From Candidatus Daviesbacteria bacterium (GTDB lineage Bacteria; Patescibacteriota; Microgenomatia; Daviesbacterales; UBA10151), in contig JAKFWZ010000045.1 in assembly GCA_021731695.1 (NCBI GenBank), forward strand, positions 1 through 49,803: a stretch of DNA of 49,803 nt. The letters run 5' to 3'. Each line of letters begins with the position of its first letter. Position 1 is the stretch's first letter. Position numbers and translations under genes: made by a program. Under the pieces are notes generated by a model. That model did not search any database. It had not been told where the DNA came from and saw nothing but the letters and a program-made list of their open reading frames with translations. Below are positions 21,206 to 28,973 of this stretch, piece by piece.

Positions 21206-22717
21206 ATGGAACAAAAACGACCACCGATTATAACTATTTTAGGCCATGTTGATCATGGTAAGACTTCCTTGCTCGATTTTATCCGAAAAGAAGCGGTAGC
21301 TGCGAGTGAGCATGGTGGAATTACGCAAGCTATTGGTGCATACCAAATAGAAGTAGGTGATGGGGGGCAGGTTATAGGTGATAGTGAAGACAAAAAAAAT
21401 AACCTAAAACCTACAACCAATAACCTAATAACCTTCATCGATACTCCCGGGCATGCGGCTTTTGAAAAAATGCGCTCAAGAGGAGCGAAAGTTGCAGATA
21501 TCGCAGTTTTAGTTGTAGCGATTGACGACGGTTTAATGCCGCAGACAATTGAGGCGATAAAACATATTTTAGCGGCTAAAGTTGCGATGATTGTAGCTGT
21601 AAACAAGATCGATTTGCCGGGAATTAATAAAGTTGCTCAAATGGAAAAGATTAAAAAACAGCTGTCCGATCGGGAAGTTTTAGTTGAGGAATACGGCGGA
21701 GATGTGCCTATTGTTGAGGTTTCTGCTAAAACCGGACTTGGTGTGGATAAATTACTTGAAATTATCCAGTTAGTTGCTGAAGTTAACGAATTTAAAGGTG
21801 ATCCCTCTGCTCCCGCAACAGGTGTGGTTGTTGAATCAAAACTGGATAAAAATAAAGGGCCAATTGCGACCGTAATAATTCAAAACGGAACTTTAAAAAA
21901 AGGAGAAGCAGTGGTTATTGGAGGAGTGATAGGAAAAGTCCGTGGCTTAATTGACTATTTAGGAAAGCAATTAGATAGTGCAGGTCCATCAACTCCGATT
22001 GAAATTCTAGGGCTAGAGGGTGTGCCTGATGTCGGAGCAGAATTGGGTAAAACAACCTCAACAAAAGAAGAGAAAAAAGCAGTTGTCACAAGCATTTTAG
22101 ACAGGCTCAAAAAAGATGATACTTCTGTTCTTAAAGTAGTTATCCGGGCTGATGTTGCAGGCTCTCTTGAGGCTATCGAGGATGCTCTGGAAAAGTTTAA
22201 TGAAGAAGCTGAACATATAAAGATAATTGCTGCAACGACCGGTGATTTAACTGAAAATGATGTTAAATTAGCTTCATCAACAGGTGCAATAGTCGTCGGA
22301 TTTAATGTTAAAGTCTTAAACCAGATTTTAAAAATCGCCGAAACAGAAGGGGTTTTGCTTCGCTCGTATAACATTATTTATGAATTAATTGAGGAAATCG
22401 ATGCGGTCGTTGAGGAGATGTTAAAGGTCGGTGCGCTTGAGGAAATTTACGGCACAGCCCAAATTATTGCTGAATTCCCTTATGGTAAAAATGAAAAAAT
22501 CGCAGGTTGTAAGGTTTTAGACGGTTTTATAACTAAGGGTCCTAAGGTGAAGATCATTAGAGGTGAGGAGATAATTGGAGAAACTAAGATTAAATCGCTT
22601 AAAAAAGTGAAAGATGAGGTTACCAGAGTTGAGAAAAGTGATGAATGCGGAATGATGTTTGAGCCTAAAATTGACTTTGCAGCAGGTGATTTAATCCAAT
22701 CCTTCAGAACAATATAA
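21206..22717 (+). CDS. infB: Translation initiation factor IF-2 (minimal form) with in-frame insertion
   Basis: 503 residues; it begins right at the G domain (G1 GHVDHGKT at 13-20), so the N-terminal domains of the usual 700-900-residue IF2 are missing. G3 is DTPGH (79-83) and G4 is NKID. Domains II, III and the fMet-tRNA-binding C2 domain are present. Residues about 51-73 are an insertion between QIEV and LITFIDTPGH, where homologues have a turn of a few residues. It is encoded by an inverted repeat (21352-21434). The position is equivalent to that of the insertion in LepA. Confidence 0.95.
   Translation: MEQKRPPIITILGHVDHGKTSLLDFIRKEAVAASEHGGITQAIGAYQIEVGDGGQVIGDSEDKKNNLKPTTNNLITFIDTPGHAAFEKMRSRGAKVADIAVLVVAIDDGLMPQTIEAIKHILAAKVAMIVAVNKIDLPGINKVAQMEKIKKQLSDREVLVEEYGGDVPIVEVSAKTGLGVDKLLEIIQLVAEVNEFKGDPSAPATGVVVESKLDKNKGPIATVIIQNGTLKKGEAVVIGGVIGKVRGLIDYLGKQLDSAGPSTPIEILGLEGVPDVGAELGKTTSTKEEKKAVVTSILDRLKKDDTSVLKVVIRADVAGSLEAIEDALEKFNEEAEHIKIIAATTGDLTENDVKLASSTGAIVVGFNVKVLNQILKIAETEGVLLRSYNIIYELIEEIDAVVEEMLKVGALEEIYGTAQIIAEFPYGKNEKIAGCKVLDGFITKGPKVKIIRGEEIIGETKIKSLKKVKDEVTRVEKSDECGMMFEPKIDFAAGDLIQSFRTI
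21352..21434 (+). repeat. Hairpin-type insertion inside infB
   Basis: A G-rich left arm (GTAGGT at 21354-21359, GGTTATAGGT at 21370-21379) and a C-rich right arm (AACCTAAAACCTAC from 21401, ACCTAATAACC at 21423-21433) are complementary around an A-rich loop. It is translated in frame as residues about 51-73 of IF2. The sequence is unrelated to the CAAG-type element. Confidence 0.75.
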
Positions 22718-22720
22718 ACA

Positions 22721-23140
22721 ATGGCAAGCTCTGAAGAAATAAATTTTGATACGAGAAGATTATCTGCTTTGAGAGCCGCTGCGCAAAGAGCGAGAATAGA
22801 GGAGAGAGCTGAACAGGCAGATCCGACAGAGCAAATGGGGGCAAAAATGGAAATTGCAGGGGTTTTAGAAACTATGACTTTTGGGTTGAGAAGAGGGGAG
22901 GTTGTTCATATTGAAGAAAATTCAGAAGATGAGGAAATGGGGTTGCAAGTTAGAGTTGCAAATGTAATACATATTCTAAGTCGAGAGGTTACTATTAATA
23001 CTCTTTCTGCGTTACTTTTTCCAAGGGCACCTGAGACCGAGTTGAGGCAGCGTTTATTAGAAGGACATTCAGTTTTAGTTAATCCTCCTCAGCCTCCATC
23101 AGGACCGGCTCGAATACTCGCTTTTCGCCCCAGAACATAA
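22721..23140 (+). CDS. Hypothetical protein in the rbfA position
   Basis: 139 residues, starting 3 nt after infB. No family recognised. The first ~45 residues are helical and charged (RLSALRAAAQRARIEERAEQ), followed by a compact mixed domain (GVLETMTFGLRRGEVVHIEE, VRVANVIHILSREVTINTLSALLFP) and a proline-rich end. In many bacteria rbfA follows infB, but no RbfA KH-fold signature is visible, so I do not assign it. Confidence 0.6.
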   Translation: MASSEEINFDTRRLSALRAAAQRARIEERAEQADPTEQMGAKMEIAGVLETMTFGLRRGEVVHIEENSEDEEMGLQVRVANVIHILSREVTINTLSALLFPRAPETELRQRLLEGHSVLVNPPQPPSGPARILAFRPRT

Positions 23141-23150
23141 GCCTATAGAT

Positions 23151-23179
23151 TTGCATTCTGTGCGTAACTTTGATATAAT
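23151..23179 (+). promoter_or_regulatory. Promoter of the DHH-like gene
   Basis: TTGCAT (23151-23156), 17-bp spacer ending in TGA, TATAAT (23174-23179). A leader of about 70 nt follows. In it CTTGGGG (23188-23193 region) is complementary to CCTCCAAG around the AAGGA at 23244-23248, so the ribosome-binding site may be sequestered. Confidence 0.65.
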
Positions 23180-23254
23180 TTGACATCTTGGGGTTGCTTT
23201 TTCAGGCTCAATCTATTAGTCTAGGCCTAAACTGCTAGCCTCCAAGGAATGCTC

Positions 23255-24736
23255 ATGCTTAAATACGATCACCAATTAACCGAAGTTAAAACCAGGCTCC
23301 CTTCTGCGCAACGAATATTAATAGTTTTGCCTCAAAATTTAACTATCGATAATTTAGCTGCAGGACTCACTTTGTTCCTCAGCTTAAGAAATGCAGGTAA
23401 AAGTGTTGATATTATTTCAACCGGAACTCCGCTTGTTTCGCAAAGTAATTTGTACGGAATTGGCGATGTTAAAAATGAGATCTCTAAAGCAGGTGCAGGT
23501 AATTTTGTTATTTCGCTTGATGGGGTAGTTGATACAACCGGTACTCTTCAGCAAGTGCCCGCCTTGGAAAACATTGATTGGTATCCGGAAAATGGAAAAT
23601 TAAATGTAGTATTTCACATAGTTCCGGGACAAAGATTTGAGCCTAAGAATATTACCTCAAAACACGAACAATCAGGCTATGATATGACTTTTGTTGTCGG
23701 CTGCCAAAGCTTAAATGAGCTGGGAAATTTATTTGCCTCAAATAGTGAATATTTCACTCAGGGTCAGGTTGTAAATATTGATACTAATCCATTAAATGCA
23801 TATTTTGGCTTTGCCAACGCAGTTGATCCGCAGGCCTCATCTCTATCTGAAATAGTGGCGCATATTTTGCCTTCGTTAACTTTAAGTATAGATAGTGATA
23901 TCGCATCAAATATTATTGCCGGTATTTATTCAGCCACAAATAATCTAACCCGAAATGTTAATCCGGACACCTTTATGGCAGTTTCCCAAGCCGTTCAGGT
24001 TGGGGGAATATTGCCTAACATAAGCGAAATTCAATCTCCATCGCAGCCTGAAGTGAAGATTGATTATGCTCCTCAACCAGTTGTAGCTCAGCAGGTTACT
24101 GCGCAGCAGCCTCCAGTTCAAGAGTTAGTACAGCAGGAACCTCAGCCATTCGTTGCTCCGGTTCAAATTGTAAGTGAGCCTGTTACTCAGCAACCAGTTA
24201 TTGAACAGCCTCAAGTAAATGTTCCAGTTCAGAATTTTGCTCAGGACAATAGCGCATCTTTACAGTCATCTCCGTTTATTGTTCCACCGCAGGATATTTA
24301 CATTCCGCAATCACCGATAACTCCTGAGCCTCAAATGCCTTTATATAATCAGACTCCGCAAATGGATTTTAATCAGCCGGTTATGCAGTCAGAGCCCATC
24401 CAGGCTCCTACTATACCGCAGGGGAATGCTCAGGGGTTTGATTTAAGACAGATTTTCCAGATTCCGCAAATGGCTTCAGGTTCAATTCCTTCCACTGCTA
24501 ATAATAATCCACCTGCAATTAATCCTGCGCCAATGAATACGCCTATTCAACAGCCGCAGCCTCAATATACAGGCGGAAATCCTGAAAATCATTTTGAACA
24601 ACCTGCACAGGTTTATTCATCTCCTGAGGAAAAACCGACTGGGGAAGCGGTTAAAGGTCAGTCGCCTGAAATAGAGTCAACACCAACTCCAGATTGGTTA
24701 GTTCCAAAAATTTTTAAGGGAGGAAATCTTGGATAA
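23255..24736 (+). CDS. Degenerate DHH-family (NrnA-like) protein with Pro/Gln-rich tail
   Basis: 493 residues. The N-terminal ~245 residues follow the DHH/DHHA1 phosphoesterase layout of NrnA: an ILIVLPQNLTIDNLAAGL start like the ILIVTHENPDGDALGS motif, ASSLSEIVAHIL like the ASSTAEIV segment, and a DIASNIIAGIYSATNNL stretch. The metal-binding NxDGDA and DHH residues are not conserved, so nanoRNase or pAp-phosphatase activity is doubtful. The rest is P, Q, V-rich low complexity. AAGGA (23244-23248) fits the ATG at 23255 better than the one at 23249. In many bacteria nrnA lies in this infB-rbfA neighbourhood. Confidence 0.65.
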   Translation: MLKYDHQLTEVKTRLPSAQRILIVLPQNLTIDNLAAGLTLFLSLRNAGKSVDIISTGTPLVSQSNLYGIGDVKNEISKAGAGNFVISLDGVVDTTGTLQQVPALENIDWYPENGKLNVVFHIVPGQRFEPKNITSKHEQSGYDMTFVVGCQSLNELGNLFASNSEYFTQGQVVNIDTNPLNAYFGFANAVDPQASSLSEIVAHILPSLTLSIDSDIASNIIAGIYSATNNLTRNVNPDTFMAVSQAVQVGGILPNISEIQSPSQPEVKIDYAPQPVVAQQVTAQQPPVQELVQQEPQPFVAPVQIVSEPVTQQPVIEQPQVNVPVQNFAQDNSASLQSSPFIVPPQDIYIPQSPITPEPQMPLYNQTPQMDFNQPVMQSEPIQAPTIPQGNAQGFDLRQIFQIPQMASGSIPSTANNNPPAINPAPMNTPIQQPQPQYTGGNPENHFEQPAQVYSSPEEKPTGEAVKGQSPEIESTPTPDWLVPKIFKGGNLG

Positions 24737-25125
24737 TGATTATTGAAATAGCGAGAGTTATAGACCGGAGAATAACAAATGTTTTTGCTAGCGTTGCTGC
24801 TGTGAGTGACTTTAGAGTCAAAATGATGGAGCTTACTGAGCAGAGAATGAGGGATAGAGAAAGAGAAAATCCATGGCTCAAAAGCGATAAAACATTGGAA
24901 AGCAGGATGGGGGAGCTTATTGTATCAATAAGTGAGAGGCCTGGTTATCAAAAAGCTGGTAGCGATGCGGCTTCAGTGGCTGAAATTATTGCGGGTAATT
25001 TGTTATTAGTATCATCGCAACTTACTCGTGGTAGATGGAGATTAGGTTTAGGTATGGGAGGTATGGTTGTTTTAGGAGCAGTTGCGATAAAAGAAAATAA
25101 TAAGAGGGCAAAAGGTTTAGGTTAG
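24736..25125 (+). CDS. Hypothetical protein with C-terminal membrane segment
   Basis: 129 residues; its ATG shares one base with the stop of the preceding gene (TAATG), so translation is coupled. The first ~100 residues are helical and charged; a glycine-rich hydrophobic segment (LGLGMGGMVVLGAVAI, about 102-118) is a possible membrane helix followed by a basic end. No family recognised. Confidence 0.6.
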   Translation: MIIEIARVIDRRITNVFASVAAVSDFRVKMMELTEQRMRDRERENPWLKSDKTLESRMGELIVSISERPGYQKAGSDAASVAEIIAGNLLLVSSQLTRGRWRLGLGMGGMVVLGAVAIKENNKRAKGLG

Positions 25126-25131
25126 TCCATG

Positions 25132-25159
25132 TTGACACTTAAAGGTTGCGGTTTATATA
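25132..25159 (+). promoter_or_regulatory. rpsO promoter
   Basis: Consensus TTGACA (25132-25137), 16-bp spacer, TATATA (25154-25159). It gives a leader of about 100 nt. Confidence 0.7.
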
Positions 25160-25198
25160 AGTTTCTGTTAAAATTCTAAAACTAATTGGAATTACTTC

Positions 25199-25268
25199 TT
25201 TCCACCGAAGTTTTTACCAATCAAAAGAAAGGATGGAAAGGTTTGAAACAAATCGAACCTGCAACATA
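25199..25268 (+). promoter_or_regulatory. Structured rpsO leader
   Basis: CTTTCCA (25198-25204) pairs with TGGAAAG (25234-25240). AGGTTTG (25239-25245) pairs with CGAACCT (25254-25260) just before the ATG, with one G-U pair. S15 represses its own mRNA through leader structures in several bacteria; the same is inferred here, without a match to a named motif. Confidence 0.45.
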
Positions 25269-25269
25269 A

Positions 25270-25539
25270 ATGCCATTAGACCCTAAAAGAAAGCAACAGA
25301 TAATAGAAGAGTTCGCTACCCACAAGGGCGATACCGGTTCACCTGAAGTTCAGGCTGCGCTGCTTTCAGAGCAAATCAAAAATCTAACAGACCATTTAAA
25401 GGAGCATCCGCACGATATTCATTCAAGACGCGGACTTTTATCAATGGTTAACAGACGTAGAAGACTCCTTCAATATCTTTTGAAAAAAGATGCAGACCGC
25501 TACAAATCTGTTATCGAAAAACTCGGTTTGGCTAAGTAA
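25270..25539 (+). CDS. rpsO: Ribosomal protein S15
   Basis: 89 residues, the exact family length. Signatures: [27 protein letters not shown], then [12 protein letters not shown] and [12 protein letters not shown]15 binds the central domain of 16S rRNA early in 30S assembly. It has its own promoter and a structured leader. The usual rpsO-pnp neighbourhood is kept, with a phosphoribosyltransferase gene in between. Confidence 0.97.
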   Translation: MPLDPKRKQQIIEEFATHKGDTGSPEVQAALLSEQIKNLTDHLKEHPHDIHSRRGLLSMVNRRRRLLQYLLKKDADRYKSVIEKLGLAK

Positions 25540-25555
25540 CTTCTTTCTTTGATTC

Positions 25556-25672
25556 TTGTTTGTCATTGCGGCTCCGCGAAACGGAGGGTGTGTTGACCAC
25601 GAAGTGGCCTGGCAATCTTGATCTGTTTTTTAATCAAGATCACTACGTCGCTACCACTCCTCGTGATGACCT
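25556..25672. repeat. Intergenic palindromic repeat (GTCATTGCG class)
   Basis: Between rpsO and the PRT gene. It has outer GTCATTGCGG and CGTGATGACC-type ends, an inner perfect 8-bp stem ATCTTGAT/ATCAAGAT (25615-25622 and 25633-25640) and GC-rich arms. This is a widespread type of composite palindromic repeat in bacteria. Confidence 0.6.
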
Positions 25673-25714
25673 CATTACTTGACATCAGGCATACAATTAT
25701 TAGTGAGGCAAAAC

Positions 25715-26323
25715 ATGATCTTTAAGAAAATTAGCTTTAATGGTGGTAAAACTTTTTTTATAGCTCCGACCTGGGAACAGTTGGGTCATCTTTGTTTTAA
25801 ACTGGCAAAAAGAATAAATCTCGCCGGTAGAAAATACGACAAAATTGTGGTTATAGCCAATGGAGGATTAACCTGGTCAAGAGCTTTGGCGGATTATTTA
25901 AATATCGACAATATTGATCCGGTGAGGGTCAGGCTTTATAGGGGGATTAACCACACCTTTAAAAAACCTGAGATATTACAGAATTTAAGTTCCGGTGTTA
26001 AAAAGGAGAAAATTCTTTTATTTGATGATGTTGCGGATTCAGGACAAACTTTGGATTTTGTTAAAGAATTGCTTTTAAAGCAGGGAGCGAAGAATGTTGA
26101 TACTGCAACTCTTTTTTATAAATCTTCATCTAAAACAGTTCCGGATTTTTTTGATCATCAAACAGACGCCTGGATTGTTTTTCCGCACGAACTAAGAGAG
26201 TTTATTGAAGAAACAAGTAAAGATTGGCTGGAAAAAGGACTCTCAAAGAAGCAATCTGCTCAGAGATATTTAAAGTTAGGGCTGCCTGAGGATCAGATAA
26301 AATACTTTCTTGGATTGGTTTGA
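25715..26323 (+). CDS. Purine-type phosphoribosyltransferase
   Basis: 202 residues. The PRPP-binding signature ILLFDDVADSGQT lies at 100-112 with D104 and D105. An upstream VVIANGGLTWSRALADYL segment is the first PRT strand-loop. This layout fits the xanthine/guanine or hypoxanthine PRT class, which salvages bases with PRPP; the substrate cannot be fixed. A C-terminal extension (about 150-202) ends in a helical KKQSAQRYLKLGLPEDQIKYF tail. The ATG at 25715 with GTGAGG upstream is chosen over an in-frame start at 25679 that overlaps the repeat. Confidence 0.75.
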   Translation: MIFKKISFNGGKTFFIAPTWEQLGHLCFKLAKRINLAGRKYDKIVVIANGGLTWSRALADYLNIDNIDPVRVRLYRGINHTFKKPEILQNLSSGVKKEKILLFDDVADSGQTLDFVKELLLKQGAKNVDTATLFYKSSSKTVPDFFDHQTDAWIVFPHELREFIEETSKDWLEKGLSKKQSAQRYLKLGLPEDQIKYFLGLV

Positions 26324-26358
26324 GATCCTTCGCTTCTTTTGAGTAAAGCTTGTGTCAT

Positions 26359-26387
26359 TTGCAATGATACGGTATATAGTGTAGAAT
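26359..26387 (+). promoter_or_regulatory. pnp promoter
   Basis: TTGCAA (26359-26364), 17-bp spacer, TAGAAT (26382-26387). It leaves a leader of about 165 nt. Confidence 0.65.
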
Positions 26388-26399
26388 ACTTTTTAGGAA

Positions 26400-26460
26400 G
26401 ATTGGGAATTGCAAATTGCAGACGATTTTAAATTGTCTCCAGTTATACAGTTTCCTAATC
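26400..26460 (+). promoter_or_regulatory. Long hairpin in the pnp leader
   Basis: GATTGGGAA (26400-26408) pairs with TTCCTAATC (26452-26460), and an inner stem GACGATTT/AAATTGTC lies at 26421-26437. In E. coli the pnp leader forms a long stem cut by RNase III and used for autoregulation; an analogous role is inferred here. Confidence 0.5.
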
Positions 26461-26469
26461 TCCATTAAA

Positions 26470-26551
26470 AGTTATTGGTTATTAGTTCGTCGTTCATAGA
26501 AAAAAATCCACGAACCATGAACTAAAGGCGCGAAGCGCCGTAAGAATAACC
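26470..26551 (+). repeat. Palindromic element before pnp
   Basis: GTTATTGGTTATTAGTTCG on the left, then a CGAACCATGAACTAA arm complementary to TTAGTTCGTCGTTCAT, a perfect GGCGC-GAA-GCGCC hairpin (26527-26539) and an AATAACC end. The ends resemble those of the element at 29634-29717 (GGTTATT and AATAACC, GTTCAT and ATGAAC). Confidence 0.6.
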
Positions 26552-26560
26552 CTCAAGAGA

Positions 26561-28912
26561 ATGCAAAAAGTAATAACTAAAACAATAGATTTAAACGGTA
26601 CAAAATTTACACTTGAAACCGGTAAATTAGCTCTACAAGCTGACGCGGCAGTTATGGCAACTCTCGGCGAAACTGTAGTGCTTGCAACCGTTGCAACAAA
26701 GCCTTTAACAGAAGACAAGGGTTATTTCCCTTTGTCTGTTGAATATGTTGAAAAGCATTACGCTGCAGGCAGAATCACTCCTCAAAAATTCATTAAAAGA
26801 GAAGGCAGGCCTTCTGAAAAATCAATTCTTTCAGGTCGTGCGATCGATCGATCGATTAGGCCTTTATTCCCTAAAGATTTCCAGGACAGCGAAGTTCAGG
26901 TAATTATCACAGTTTTGTCTTTTGATGGAGTAAATGATCCTGTACTGCTCGCAATGAATGCCGCTTCTGCAGCTTTGGCAATTTCTTCAGTACCCTGGGC
27001 AGGACCTTTGGCTGGAGTCAGAATTGGTGAACTTGAAGAAAAATTAGTTGTAAGTCCTGCAATGACTGATTTTGAAAATTTGAGCCTGGAGGTAATAGTT
27101 TCCTCAACCGAGAAATTGGTGACAATGATCGAAGCTAAAGGTAAACAGATTAAAGATGAAGTTGTTTTTGAAGCGATCAAACAGGGTCACGCAGAAGCTC
27201 AGCCTATTTTGAAATTGATAAATGAATTAGTAAAAGAAGCCGGCAAAGAAAAAATGACCTACAAATCAAACCTTGATGGTAGTGACGAGGCACTTCTTAA
27301 AACTGTTAAAGAAGATATTCAGACAAGAATTGAAAAAGCTTTATTTGACACTGAAAACACCTGGCATGATACGACAGCTCAGTTAATCAAAGCTGAAGTT
27401 ACTGAAGTTTATCTTGAGCAATTAACAGCAAATCAAATCTCCGCAATTTTTGACAAAATCGCCAAACAAATAATGTCAGATACTATTTTGACAAAAGGTA
27501 AAAGAGTTGATGGCAGGAAGATGGAAGAAGTTCGCGAAATCACTATGGAAGTTGGTCTTTTGCCAAGAGCCCACGGTAGCGCACTTTTCCAAAGAGGAGC
27601 ATCCCAGTCATTATCAATTGCTACACTTGGGCCGCTTTCAGTGTCCCAAACTTTAGAGGGAATGGAAGGTGAAGGCACAAAGAGATTTATGCATTATTAC
27701 AATATGAGCATTAATCCTTTTTCTTCAGGTGAAGTTAAGAGGCTGGGAAGCCCGAACAGAAGAGATATTGGTCATGGTAATTTAGGAGAAATTTCTTTAG
27801 CTCCGGTTTTGCCTTCTGAAGCTGATTTTCCTTATGCTATTCGTGTAGTTTCAGAAATTTTAGGAGCGAATGCTTCTACTTCACAGGCAGCTATCAGCGG
27901 GTCGACTTTAGCGATGCTTGACGCAGGTGTACCGATTGAGCCAGTTACCGGAATTGCTTTAGGGCTGATTACTGATCATAAGGACGAAACAAAATTCCAG
28001 GTCATTACTGACATGCAGGCCACAGAAGATTTCTATGGAGAAATGGATTTCAAAGTAGCGGGAACAATGAATGGTATTACCGGAATTCAGATGGATACAA
28101 AACTCTTAGGTCTGACTTTTGAAATTATCGAAGAAGCATTAAGACAGGGAAAACAAGCAAGAGAAGGTATTTTGGCAAAGATGAAAGAAATTATGCCAAA
28201 AGCTAACCCGCTTTCCCCGTACGCTCCAAAAATTGAGATAACTCATATTCAACCTGAAGAAATCGGAATGTTGATTGGGCCTGGTGGTAAAAATATCAAC
28301 GGAATTATTGCCCGAACTGGTGCGCAAATCGATATTGAAGATGACGGAACAGTTATGGTTTCATCAATGGATGATGAATCAATCAAGAAAGCTCTCTCAG
28401 AAATTGAAGGCATGTTTAAAAAAGTTAATCCTGGTGAAGAATACGAAGGAAAAGTAGTCAGACTCGCTCCATTTGGTGCTTTTGTTGAAATTTTACCGGG
28501 CAAAGATGGTTTAGTTCATGTTTCTCAAATGGCTCCGGGCAGAGTTGAAAATCCTGAAGATATAGTTTCTGAAGGTCAAGTTGTTAAAGTCAGAGTTATT
28601 GATGTTGATGCGATGGGTAAAATTTCTCTTTCTATGTTATTTGGTGATGATAGAAAACCAGAGTCTGAAGGACGTCCAAGAGGTGGCGGCGGAGGAGGAT
28701 TCGGTGGCGGTGGAGATCGCGGAGGTTATAGACCAGGTGGTAGTGGCGGAAGCAGAGAAGGCGGTGGAAGCCGTGGTGGATTTGGTGGTGGCAGAGGTGG
28801 TTCAGGCGGTGGAACAAGAAGAGATTTTGGCGGCGGCAGAAGAGATGATCGTGGTGGACGAGGTGGCGGTGGATCACGTGGTGGAAGCCGTGGTGGTGGA
28901 TTCAGCAGATAA
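26561..28912 (+). CDS. pnp: Polynucleotide phosphorylase with RGG-rich tail
   Basis: 783 residues. 3'-5' phosphorolytic exoribonuclease of the degradosome class. Two RNase PH domains (about 1-210 and 295-545), with FFSSGEVKRLGSPNRRDIGHG-type active-site segments in the second, KH domain with IGPGGKNINGII (about 570-582) and S1 domain (about 625-695). Residues 698-783 are an arginine/glycine-rich tail with repeated RGG and GGG units, 86 residues long, which typical bacterial PNPases lack. RGG boxes bind RNA in other proteins. The GC content rises over the tail. Confidence 0.96.
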   Translation: MQKVITKTIDLNGTKFTLETGKLALQADAAVMATLGETVVLATVATKPLTEDKGYFPLSVEYVEKHYAAGRITPQKFIKREGRPSEKSILSGRAIDRSIRPLFPKDFQDSEVQVIITVLSFDGVNDPVLLAMNAASAALAISSVPWAGPLAGVRIGELEEKLVVSPAMTDFENLSLEVIVSSTEKLVTMIEAKGKQIKDEVVFEAIKQGHAEAQPILKLINELVKEAGKEKMTYKSNLDGSDEALLKTVKEDIQTRIEKALFDTENTWHDTTAQLIKAEVTEVYLEQLTANQISAIFDKIAKQIMSDTILTKGKRVDGRKMEEVREITMEVGLLPRAHGSALFQRGASQSLSIATLGPLSVSQTLEGMEGEGTKRFMHYYNMSINPFSSGEVKRLGSPNRRDIGHGNLGEISLAPVLPSEADFPYAIRVVSEILGANASTSQAAISGSTLAMLDAGVPIEPVTGIALGLITDHKDETKFQVITDMQATEDFYGEMDFKVAGTMNGITGIQMDTKLLGLTFEIIEEALRQGKQAREGILAKMKEIMPKANPLSPYAPKIEITHIQPEEIGMLIGPGGKNINGIIARTGAQIDIEDDGTVMVSSMDDESIKKALSEIEGMFKKVNPGEEYEGKVVRLAPFGAFVEILPGKDGLVHVSQMAPGRVENPEDIVSEGQVVKVRVIDVDAMGKISLSMLFGDDRKPESEGRPRGGGGGGFGGGGDRGGYRPGGSGGSREGGGSRGGFGGGRGGSGGGTRRDFGGGRRDDRGGRGGGGSRGGSRGGGFSR

Positions 28913-28957
28913 ATTTATCTTCAGTTTGTTAATGTAATCTCCAGAGCATAGTTGTGT

Positions 28958-28963
28958 TAAAAT
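28958..28963 (+). promoter_or_regulatory. -10 element upstream of the gene at 28974
   Basis: TGT-TAAAAT (extended -10, hexamer 28958-28963) lies 10 nt before the ATG, implying a leader of only a few nucleotides. No convincing -35 is seen. Confidence 0.4.
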
Positions 28964-28973
28964 TTCTCAAATT

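Noticed and set aside
28581-28937. Frame of 118 codons in the pnp tail
   Set aside because: Shadow of the GGN-rich RGG-tail codons; V/A/E repeats are a frame artefact.
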